A stretch of 64,000 nucleotides of DNA, taken from positions 39,629,396 to 39,693,395 of the forward strand of contig NC_063054.1 in NCBI RefSeq assembly GCF_018812025.1, in the 5' to 3' direction. A model generated the notes under the pieces. The model saw only the letters and a program-made list of their open reading frames with translations, was not told the DNA's origin and did no database searches. Source of the DNA: Megalobrama amblycephala. Taxonomy: Eukaryota; Chordata; Actinopteri; Cypriniformes; Xenocyprididae. Positions within the stretch are counted from its first letter, which is position 1. Each line of letters starts with the position of its first letter. The position numbers and the translations under genes were made by a program. Shown piece after piece: positions 55,627 through 64,000 of the stretch.

Positions 55627-57213
55627 CAAACCCGATTCCAAAAAAGTTGGGACACTGTACAAATTGTGGATAAAAAAGGAATGCAAATCAAATCATAAAC
55701 TTATATTTTATTCACAATGGAACATAGATAACATCAAATGTTGAAAGTGAGACATTTTGAAATGTCATGCCAAATATTGGCTCATTTTGGATTTCATGAG
55801 AGCTACACATTCCAAAAAAGTTGGGACAGGTAGCAATAAGAGGCCGGAAAAGTTAAATGTACATATAAGGAACAGCTGGAGGACCAATTTGCAACTTATT
55901 AGGTCAAATGGCAACATGATATAAAAAGAGCCTCTCAGAGTGGCAGTGTCTCTCAGAAGTCAAGATGGGCAGAAGATCACCAATTCCCCCAATGCTGCGG
56001 CGAAAAATAGTGAGCAATATCAGAAAGGAGTTTCTCAGAGAAAAATGGCAAAGAGTTTGAAGTTATCATCATCTACAGTGCATAATATCATCCAAAGATT
56101 CAGAGAATCTGGAACAATCTCTGTGCGTAAGGGTCAAGGCCGGAAAACCATACTGGATGCCCGTGATCTTCGGGCCCTTAGACGGCACTGCATCACATAC
56201 AGGAATGCTACTGTAATGGAAATCAAAACATGGGCTCAGGAATACTTCCAGAAAACATTGTTGGTGAACACAATCCACCGTGCCATTCGCCGTTGCTGGC
56301 TAAAACTCTATAGGTCAAAAAAGAAGCCATATCTAAACATGATCCAGAAGCGCAGGCGTTTTCTCTGGGCCAAGGCTCATTTAAAATGGACTGTGGCAAA
56401 GTGGAAAACTGTTCTGTGGTCACGAATCAAAATTTGAAGTTTTTTTTGGAAAACTGGGACGCCATGTCATCCGGACTAAAGAGGACAAGGACAACCCAAG
56501 TTGTTATCAGCGCTCAGTTCAGAAGCCTGCATCTCTGATGGTATGGGGTTGCATGAGTGCGTGTGGCATGGGCAGCTTACACATCTGGAAAGGCACCATC
56601 AATGGTGAAAGGTATATCCAAGTTCTAGAACAACATATGCTCCCATCCAAATGTAGTCTCTTTCAGGGAAGACCTTGCATTTTCCAACATGACAATGCCT
56701 GACCACATACTGCATCAATTACAACATCATGGCTGCGTAGAAGAAGGATCCGGGTACTGAAATGGCCAGCCTGCAGTCCAGATCTTTCACCCATAGAAAA
56801 CATTTGGCGCATCATAAAGAGGAAGATGTGACAAAGAAGACCTAAGACAGTTGAACAACTAGAAGCCTGTATTAGACAAGAATGGGACAACATTCCTATT
56901 CCTAAACTTGAGCAACTTGTCTCCTCAGTCCCCAGACGTTTGCAGACAGTTATAAAAAGAAGAGGTAAACATGCAGCGGTAAACATTGGTAAACATGGCA
57001 TTGTCCCAACTTTTTTGAGATGTGTTGATACCATGTAATTTAAAATCAACTTATTTTTCCCTTAAAATGATACATTTTCCCAGTTGTAAACATTTGATAT
57101 GTCATCTATATTCCATTCTGAATAAAATATTGAAATTTGAAACTTCCACATCATTGCATTCTGTTTTTATTCACAATTTGTACAGTGTCCCTACTTTTTT
57201 GGAATCGGGTTTG
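55627..57213 (+). mobile_element. Tc1-like element, 1,587 bases
   Basis: The ends CAAACCCGATTCCAAAAAAG and the inverse lie next to TA (55625-55626, 57214-57215), inside an (ATT)n run. The full length and both ends are kept. Elements with this end are, as I recall, spread across many fish; that is memory, not a search result. Confidence 0.9.
55965..57010 (+). pseudogene. Tc1 transposase, broken at the first catalytic aspartate
   Basis: The likely start is the ATG at 55965 (MGRRSPIPPMLRRKIVSNIR), which shifts to the long frame near 56015. That frame carries the paired-like helix-turn-helix (KMAKSLKLSSSTVHNIIQRF), a GQGRK AT-hook-like segment, and the start of the catalytic core up to VLWS. There a frameshift removes the DES block and leads to a stop at 56437. 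Beyond it, short shifted pieces of the core reach about 57000 (MASLQSRSFTHRKH in one frame). The coding length matches Tc1 transposases, but the breaks kill it. Confidence 0.8.
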
Positions 57214-57244
<31 letters not shown>

Positions 57245-57867
57245 GCCTATTAAATCTAAATAAAATGATGAACAAAATTAAGTTTTGTCTAGGCTATATC
57301 AGTGAATGGATTTTTTTAGCTTAAATATTCTTTTAACATATAACCAATTAATAATAAATTATTCGAACTTCATTCAAATGCTGTCACGGGCACGAGGGGC
57401 TACAAATGATAACAGACGCTCATTTATCCTATCATCACAGCTACAGTCAATACAATCATAAAGTCACATTTTATTGGCATGAGCTGGCATTTAAAGTATT
57501 TACAAAATATAGCTAACATAATATAGGCCTACAGAAAGGATACACGAAATGAAGGGGAAAATAAAGCAAATAGGGCTACATAACAATGAATAAAAAAATT
57601 AACCAATAATGATAGCCTAATAATAATAATAAATAATATAAAAATATGAAATAAAAAATTGAACAATCAGTGAATGGATTTAAAAGACTGTTGGATGTGA
57701 TAAAAACATACATGGCATATTCTAATATTTATTGATAAACTTCATTCGAATGCTGCTGTAGGCATCGCACACAACACAATAGGCAACATGTTAATATAAT
57801 CACTTCTTAATTCCGCGCTTTTTCTTAATTAAAAATAAATATTATTATAATCTTATCCATTTCTGAT
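57214..57867. other. Native interior of the inverted-repeat transposon
   Basis: AT-rich DNA with (ATT)n at 57216-57240. Its right part (57715-57780) resembles, inverted, 53880-53990 of the left side, so the terminal similarity extends further than the palindrome zone. No ORF. Confidence 0.5.
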
Positions 57868-58065
57868 AGTTCCAGGTTGCTATGGTAGCGCAGGTTGTTT
57901 ACACATTTAACTCGTGGCCATGAGAAATAGATGCGTCCCTCAACATAATGAAGTCGTGGCCACGACTTATCACGTTCCCACAAATTAATATCTTGTGGCC
58001 ACGACATATTATCACGTTCCTACGAGTTTAGTTATGTCATGGCCACGACAAAACTAAGTGAACCG

Positions 58066-58229
58066 TGTAAAATAATGCGACTGACACAGAGCTTCAGTAA
58101 CGAGACATACTCTGTATATGCACTGCAGTACCTTCAGTGCATATACTAAGTAAAGGAGGAGTCATAGCATCGACTACGGAGGCCGGAGCGCCACTTAAAG
58201 AAACATTGTCAAAATGACAATACATTACA
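58066..58229 (-). repeat. Gypsy 3' LTR (164 bases)
   Basis: In + orientation it starts TGTAAAATAATGCGACTGAC and ends CAATACATTACA, close to identical to the LTR at 61535-61690 apart from a short repeat of GCACTGCAGTA-like sequence. LTRs this short are unusual for vertebrate Gypsy elements. Confidence 0.9.
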
Positions 58230-58241
58230 TCTCCCCTCCTA
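58230..58241 (-). other. Gypsy polypurine tract
   Basis: On the - strand AGGAGGGGAGA lies directly before the 3' LTR. It is the expected site of plus-strand priming. Confidence 0.8.
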
Positions 58242-58514
58242 AGCATGAAACAAAAACCATGCTAACATAATCACTTTGTATACATACAAGTCATTACAAG
58301 TATTAAACATTGCAGTATTTGTTCTTTAACTCTGGAAATTGCATAAAACTTGCATGTCCAAATATTAAAGAGATGTTAGCACATCATGTATGCAACCTAG
58401 TCAATGACACAATCTATCAAGCAATGAACTGATGAACATAAACATGTGTAATTAGGAAGGAGAGGTTGCTAGCACATCACTTCCACAAGGCGTCTTTACC
58501 ACGCCTTTCCCTGA

Positions 58515-59643
58515 CTACAAGCAGAGCCTGTCAGGAGGCTTCACCACTCTGCCTCGCCTGGTAGTGTACTGCCCAGTTGACAATGTCTGCTTAGTAGTCC
58601 TGAGTTCTTTAGGTGATGCTTGGGATGAACTAGGATGATCCACAGACTTTGGCTCCTTGACACTCACTGACTCTGATGTTTCTGTCCACTGATCATCGTT
58701 GAAGCCCGTGACGGGACTCATTAGCAGCTGCTGTGCTCTTGGCGAAGATGCTGAATGTTGCGACGGTACTCTCTACTTCCACAGTCAACAACATTAAGCT
58801 CTCAGTGTGATCTCACAACAACTCCAGGAGACCATTTGGGACTGCCAGGATATGGTTGCATCCTTACTTCATCTCCAGGCTTCAGCGCAGCACGAGGGCC
58901 ACTTGCCCTCTTGCAGTCGTAGTAAAACTTCTGAACACTTTTACTTTTCGTCTAGTTGCCGTTTAACTTTGAGGGCGTCGTACGCTGCTGGTGTGAGCAG
59001 CAGACAGGCAGCAGGCAGGTTGTTTGCGGGGACACCTGCCCATCAGCAGCTGAGCTGGTGAAAGGCCTACTGACTCCAATTGGCGTTCGTTCTGTAGTCC
59101 AGCAGTGCAAGATGTTTGTCTGGTGCCTTACACCAAAGTTTTCTTAACAGTCTGGACTGCGCGCTCAGCCTCACCTGTTGGAGTGTGGCGTATGTGGGGA
59201 TGATGTTTTGTGAATGATTCCATAACTTTGACAGAAATCCTTAAACTCATCCGCTGAATATTGTGGACCATTGTCTGTTCGAAGGATGGTGGGGATTCCA
59301 TGTCTGCTGAATTGAGGCCTTGAGCTTTTCAATGACAGCACGGCAATGTAAGCTCTTCAGCTTCTCCACTTCAATGTATTTTGAGTAGTAATCCACTAGC
59401 AGAACATAATGGTTTCCTTCAAACTCATACAGGTCAGAAGCTACTTCTTCGAATGGAAGATCAGTCGTTTCCTGTTGGTTTGAGTGGTTGTCTAGGTAAC
59501 CGGTTCTGAAAGTCTGCACACTTGCCACAGTTCTTCACCATTTGCTCGATTTCAGAACTCATGCCTGGCCAGTATAGGACCTTGCGAGCTCTCTGCTTGT
59601 TCTTCACTATTCCTAAGTGAGACTGATGTATAAGCTTCAGCAT
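58515..59643 (-). pseudogene. Gypsy integrase and pol C-terminus
   Basis: From 59643: HQSHLGIVKNKQRARKVLYW and CGKC give the HHCC zinc-binding domain. The core has VASDLYEF (first catalytic Asp), a frameshift near 59300, TDNGPQYS-type sequence near 59270 and GEAERAVQTVKK near 59170 with the catalytic Glu, in several frames. The final piece (58721-58515) ends TRRGRVVKPPDRL before a stop, a common Gypsy pol end. Integrase inserts the DNA copy; frameshifts disable this one. Confidence 0.82.
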
Positions 59644-60850
59644 GTTCTTGCATGGAAGGGGGTACGACTATAGGCAGGCCTTTATAGATAACACCATCAG
59701 CAACAACAAGTTGGCTTTGTGAGTCCCAAAATAGCTGAACTGCATTAGGTACATCACGCCTGTGGTCTGGCCAACCCTGTCGAATTGTTTGTTGAAGACA
59801 GCTGAGCTCCTTCTTTGTGCAGTCCTGGAGCTCTAAATATTTCTGCTCACTCACAGAAACAAAGTTGAGCATGGAGACACACTCAAAGCCTTCCATCTCT
59901 GGCTTGTTTTCAGGTAACTGGGCTCTAGACAGTGTGTCAGGCAGTTCCATATCCTTTCCTCGTCTGTACTTAACAGTCAGATCATACCACTGCAGGCGGA
60001 GGTGCATTCTCTGTATGCGCATGGGGGTAGAGAGCAATGGCTTTCTGAAAATATCTTCCAGAGGCTTATGGTCATTGTACACTGTGACATGATTTCCAAA
60101 TATGTAATTGTGGAACTTGACACATGCATGAACTATTGAGAGCATCTCTTTCTCAATTTGCGCATAGCACGTTTCTGTATCTGTCAGTGACCTGAATGAG
60201 AAAGCCACTGGATGACTGTCCTGTAGTAAGACAGCTGCGAGGCCATTGCTGCTGGCATCACAGAAGATCTCAACAGGCTTGGACGGATCAAAAAAATGTA
60301 GCACAGGGGACTTCATGCATAAGTCCTTGAGTTTGTCAAAGGCTTGCTGTTGTGCTGGTTGCCATGCAAATTCAACATCCGCTTTCAGGAGCTGTCTTAG
60401 AGGTGCGTCGACTTCGCTGAGGTTTGGCAGGAATTTTGACCTAGGAAACGATGAACACCATCTTTGTCTGTTGGTGTTGGCATGGACTTGACAGCCTCTA
60501 TTTTCGCTGGGTCTGCCTTCAGACCGTCTGATGTTATCAGGTGTCCTACGTAGGGCACAAAAGATTGCTTGATATGGCATTTGCTGAAATTGAGGCTCAG
60601 ATTATAGCTTGTTGCTCTCTGAATTACTTTGCAGAGGGTCTCATCATGTTCCTTTACTGAGGGTGCTGCGATGAGAATGTCGTCACTGATGCACTCAAGC
60701 ATCTCATCCATAATACGCTGAAAGATTTCTGGTGCGCATTTAAGGCCAAAAGGTAGCCTAAGCCACCTAAATCTACCAATGGGCGTGTTAAAGGTTGTCA
60801 AAAATGATGATGCTTCAGTGCTTTTCTTTGTTAGTAGGCTGCAATGCATC
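59552..60850 (-). pseudogene. Gypsy reverse transcriptase (N-terminally deleted) and RNase H
   Basis: From about 60850: FNTPIGRFRWLRLPFGLKCA and EIFQRIMDEML are RT palm blocks. The catalytic motif appears as ISDDIL, with a few residues before it lost, so the usual Tyr of YxDD is absent. GHLITSDGLKADPAKIEAVK follows. After a frameshift near 60450 a 342-codon open frame carries the connection and RNase H (FCDASSNGLAAVLL, EKEMLSIVHACVKF, NDHKPLEDIF). The RT fingers are missing because of a deletion that joins it to protease at about 60850. Confidence 0.85.
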
Positions 60851-61264
60851 AAGCCGCATAATTAAGCCTAAGGCTTCTGCTGTTGCACCGCTGAACACAT
60901 TTTCTTGAGAAATGTCCACAATCTCAAATTCTGTTAATATCTCAGCATCCTTATATTTAGTCAGAAGGTCAACCGCAGCTATAGGCTTCAGCTTGTGGTT
61001 AGAGTAGGACTTCAGCACTCGATTAGAGCATTTAAGCTCACCATCATGCAGGAGTGCCTGATAACTACTTAAAGTCAATGTGTTACATTTTGCACCAGTA
61101 TCAATTCTGAATGGCACCTTCTGAATTCCAATGTCTGCTGTCCATTTATCATCACTGTGCTTATGTGTTTGTGTGATATTTATCCTCAGCATCTCCTCAT
61201 CTTCTGTTTCTGATTGCAGTTGCACACTGACTGTGTTTACCGATCTTTTTCGGCATACAGCCAC
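60815..61264 (-). pseudogene. Gypsy aspartic protease with gag remnant
   Basis: The frame begins MAVCRKRSVNTVSVQL, the last cysteine of a gag zinc knuckle, and continues to FRIDTGAKCNTL, where DTGA is the protease active site, and NVFSGATAEALGLIMRL near the domain end. The frame is open for 149 codons. In Gypsy elements the enzyme matures the polyprotein. Truncated on both sides: gag middle upstream, RT start downstream. Confidence 0.82.
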
Positions 61265-61494
61265 CCAGTGGTTCGGTTTGATCGATCTTTCTCACCTTCG
61301 CTCCACTGCAGCGTTTTATATATCTCTCTGCCCTGCTCACCGATCCATGTGCCCAGCCAGCCTGCACGCTGCTTTGCTGTTTGCTCCGATAGCGGGCCGT
61401 CGAAGACGAATGTGACGTGGCTCCGAAATCTTTCAAACTCTTGGTACAAATCTGGAGCATCCCAGTCGATCTTAGGGTGATGAAACTGTGTCAT
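61237..61494 (-). pseudogene. Gypsy gag, N-terminal piece
   Basis: It starts MTQFHHPKIDWDAPDLYQEF and runs 85 codons with HVTFVFDGPLSEQTAKQ and WIGEQGREIYKTL, features of Gypsy capsid N-termini. After that the central capsid is deleted and the frame runs out of phase into the end of the zinc knuckle. The start lies 40 bases inside the 5' LTR border. Confidence 0.78.
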
Positions 61495-61534
61495 ACTTTG
61501 CTTATTATCTGTTCCTGACAGACTTCTGACACCA

Positions 61535-61690
61535 TGTAAAATAATGCGACTGACACAGAGCTTCAGTAACGAGACATACTCCGTTTACTGGGTACTGCAG
61601 TGCATATACAAAGTAGGAAGAGTCATAGCATCGACTACGGAGGCCGGAGCGCCACTTAAAGAAACATTGTCAAAATGACAATACATTACA
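61535..61690 (-). repeat. Gypsy 5' LTR (156 bases)
   Basis: It shares both ends (TGTAAAATAATGCG, ATACATTACA in + orientation) and most of its length with the other LTR. The primer-binding-site-like sequence (TGGTGTCAGAAGTCTG on the - strand) abuts it at 61519-61534. Confidence 0.9.
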
Positions 61691-61861
61691 AGCCGAACAT
61701 GTCCCCTCCAGGTCACCGTAAAAATTGCTTATTTCTCTGAATTTAAACATTCTTGGAAACATTTGGGATAATGAAAGTACACAAATCAACAAAATATATA
61801 ATATTGTTCTAGTGGTTTTTGGATATTTTAATCCAAAAACCCTACTGTACATAGTGAGCCT

Positions 61862-62330
61862 TTAAAGGTGCCCTAGACAGAAAAATTTAATTTACCTTGG
61901 TATAGTTGAATAACAAGAGTTCAGTACATGAAAAAGACATACATTGAGTTTCAAACTCCATTGCTTCCTCCTTCTTATGTAAATCTCATTTGTTTAAAAG
62001 ACCTCGGGAAAACAGGCGAATCTCAATATAACACCGTCTGTTATGTAACAGTCGGGATCATTAATATGTACGCCCCCAATATTTGCATATGCCAGCCCAT
62101 GTTCAAGGCATTACACAAGGGCAGCCAGTAACGTCTGGAGCAGCACAGCTGAATCATCAGACGTTGTGCAGGTAAGCAAGCAAAGACAACAGCGAAAAAT
62201 GGCAGATGGAGCGATAATAACTGACATGATCCATGATATCATGATATTTTTAGTGATATTTGTAAATTGTCTTTCTAAATGTTTCGTTAGCATGTTGCTA
62301 ATGTACTGTTAAATGTGGTTAAAGTTACCA
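61862..62330. mobile_element. TTAA-bordered repeat, left part (continues after 63881)
   Basis: A TTAA at 61862-61865 is followed by AGGTGCCCTAGACAG and ACCTTGGTATAGTTGAATAA, the end of a repeat common in cyprinids. It is cut at 62331 by a palindromic mariner and resumes at 63882. Its other end is outside the window, so the TTAA duplication cannot be tested. Confidence 0.55.
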
Positions 62331-62332
62331 TA

Positions 62333-63879
62333 CAGGGAGTGCAGAATTATTAGGCAAGTTGATTTTCTGATCATATTTTTTTCCCAAGCACATTTTACCA
62401 ATTCCAATCCACATCAATCTTAATAACTACTATTAATATTGTTTTTAATCATTTATAAGTGATATATAATTGTTCATGAAGGCTGGAAATGAAAAATGCC
62501 TTATATTCAGGTGTGCAGAATTATTAGGCAAGTTTTCTTTTACAGGCAAAATGAGCCAAAAAAGAGATTTACCTCAGACTGAAAAGTCAAAAATTATTAA
62601 ATACTCATGAGAAGGACGCAATACTAATGCAATACTAGAAATTGCAAAGTTAAAGCATGACCAAGGGACAGCAAAATGCTCATTGGGTCAGCGGGGTCAG
62701 ACAACAACAGGTGGAAAAGAAAAGACACGTTAACAGCAAAATAATTAAGAATTAAGGTGAAGAATTAAGTGTGAAACCATCAGGAACCCTTTAGTCTCCA
62801 GCGCCACCATTTTCCAGAACTGCAACCTACCTGGAGTCTCCAGAAGTGCAAGGTCTCAGGATCTCAGAGACTTAGGTTAGCTAAAGAATCCTAAAAAATG
62901 ACCCGCACTTGATAAGAATCACAAGCTGAAGTGTTATAAAATACATGAAGACTGGGTTTTTATAGGCCTTATAAACAGACAGCTTGAGAGTGACTCCTGA
63001 AGGACCAGCACCACATCCTGTTGTACCACTGTTTGAAGAATTTATCTTCCAGAATCTGGCAGTAAGTTTTGGAAGATCATTTTTAGTCCATCTCTGCAAG
63101 ACAGACATTTCAGGATAAGAGATGGACTAAAAGTGAACTCAAACACCTTACTGCCAGATTCTGGATAAATTCTTCAAACAGTGGTACAAGAGGATGTGGT
63201 GCTGGTCCATCAGGAGTCATTCTCAAGCTGTCTGTCTATAAGCCCTATTAAAACCCAGTCTTCATGTATTTTATAACACTTCAGCTTGTGATTCTTATCA
63301 AGTGCAGGTCATTTTTTAGGATTCTTTAGCTAACCTAAGTCTCTGAGATCCTGACACCTTGCACTTCTGGAGACTCCAGGTAGGTTGCAGCTCTGGAAAA
63401 TGGTGGCGCTGGAGACTAAAGGGTTCCTGATGGTTTCACACTTAATTCTTCACCTTAATTCTTAATTATTTTGCAGTTAACATGTGTCTTTTCTTTTCCA
63501 CCTGTTGTTGTCTGACCCCGCTGACCCAATGAGCATTTTGCTGTCCCTTGGTCATGCTTTAACTTTGCAATTTCTAGTATTGCATTAGTATTGCGTCCTT
63601 CTCATGAGTATTTAATAATTTTTGACTTTTCAGTCTGAGTTAAATCTCTTTTTTGGCTCATTTTGCCTGTAAAAGAAAACTTGCCTAATAATTCTGCACA
63701 CCTGAATATAAGGCATTTTTCATTTCCAGCCTTCATGAACAATTATATATCACTTATAAATGATTAAAAACAATATTAATAGTAGTTATTAAGATTGATG
63801 TGGATTGGAATTGGTAAAATGTGCTTGGGAAAAAAATATGATCAGAAAATCAACTTGCCTAATAATTCTGCACTCCCTG
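62333..63879. mobile_element. Palindromic (foldback) mariner, 1,547 bases
   Basis: It is flanked by TA (62331-62332, 63880-63881), with ends CAGGGAGTGCAGAATTATTA and the inverse. The two arms, 62333 to about 63094 and about 63119-63879, are near-identical inverse copies around a loop of about 25 bases. Each arm carries the same piece of a transposase N-terminus (QKRDLPQTEKSKIIKYS near 62556) with stops. No catalytic centre is present. Confidence 0.92.
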
Positions 63880-63881
63880 TA

Positions 63882-64000
63882 GTTTATTACTGTATTCACG
63901 GAGACAAGAGAGCCGTCGCTATTTTCATTATTAAACACTTGCAGTCTGTATAATGCACAAACACAACTTCATTCTTTATAAATCTCTCCAACAGTGTGTA
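63882..64000. other. Right continuation of the interrupted repeat
   Basis: It continues the repeat at 61862-62330 beyond the palindromic mariner and runs out of the window. No ORF is visible in the 119 bases. Confidence 0.45.

Larger units (their letters stand above)
58066..61690 (-). mobile_element. Ty3/Gypsy retrotransposon with both LTRs, internally deleted
   Basis: Two LTRs (58066-58229, 61535-61690) bracket, on the - strand, gag start, protease, RT, RNase H and integrase in the usual Gypsy order. TSD-like AACCG (58061-58065) and AGCCG (61691-61695) flank it. A primer-binding-site-like TGGTGTCAGAAG follows the 5' LTR, and a polypurine tract precedes the 3' LTR. Deletions in gag and at the start of RT shorten it to 3.6 kb. 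Confidence 0.92.
53505..61725. mobile_element. Inverted-repeat DNA transposon with subterminal palindromes, containing nested elements
   Basis: Left arm 53505 to about 53840 and right arm about 57868-58065 plus 61696-61725 are inverse copies: TTACGGTGACC and GGGACATGTTCGG at the left, their inverses at the right. The Gypsy element splits the right arm. Both arms carry multiple copies of GTCGTGGCCACGAC or close variants (about seven left, four right). No transposase was recognised in the remaining native sequence. Confidence 0.75.

Noticed and set aside
1..64000. tRNA, rRNA or snRNA genes
   Set aside because: No internal promoter boxes with cloverleaf pairing or known RNA core sequences were noticed on reading; a covariance-model scan would be decisive.

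Overview
The window is vertebrate, and most likely a cyprinid (carp/zebrafish-group) fish. Two things suggest this. First, it has four 174-base leucine-rich-repeat exons of the type found in the expanded fish NLR (NLR-C) immune receptors. Second, it holds a dense mix of teleost repeats: DIRS1-like and Gypsy retroelements, L1 and L2 LINEs, Tc1/mariner and foldback mariner elements, hAT elements with 8-bp target duplications, and many TTAA-targeting elements. The species cannot be named from the sequence alone. No intact protein-coding gene is visible. The only host coding sequence I can support is the set of four LRR exons on the + strand (16528-16701, 29354-29527, 29614-29787, 33158-33331). 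Each is open and flanked by AG/GT splice sites in the same phase. No FISNA-NACHT exon or B30.2 exon was found in the window, so this is the LRR part of an NLR gene or pseudogene whose introns are filled with transposons.

Layout, left to right. 1-4140: an L2-type LINE split by an internally deleted DIRS1-like element. 4190-10170: a 5'-truncated L1 on the - strand, split by a 1.49-kb TTAA element. 10.2-16.2 kb: hAT-like MITEs, an L2 scrap and a solo LTR-like block. 16.5-33.3 kb: the NLR exons, with introns holding a second DIRS remnant, a decayed Tc1, a 5.5-kb foldback mariner that carries three TTAA insertions, and a 1.6-kb inverted-repeat transposon with one exon-like ORF. 32.2-36 kb: an LTR and a Gypsy fragment with the integrase-before-RT (Gmr1-like) order. 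36.8-41 kb: a Tc1 element stretched by minisatellites, a hAT MITE and an internally deleted BED-finger hAT. 41-50.5 kb: inverted-repeat and LTR-like blocks, another TTAA element and tandem repeats, mostly unassigned. 51-53.2 kb: an L1 RT fragment split by a THAP-carrying TTAA element. 53.5-61.7 kb: an inverted-repeat DNA transposon with subterminal palindromes, holding an L1 3' end, a Tc1 element, and a nearly complete but internally deleted Gypsy with both LTRs. 61.9-64 kb: a TTAA-bordered repeat interrupted by a 1.55-kb palindromic mariner.

These parts do not form a pathway. What the window does give is a layered insertion history. Several nesting events can be read to the base, because removing the insert and one target copy restores either a LINE reading frame or the match to a partner inverted-repeat arm. 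I see no convincing undescribed functional system. The best leads are the foldback mariners, the small conserved ORF motifs inside TTAA elements, and the exon-like ORF in the 29.9-31.5 kb transposon.
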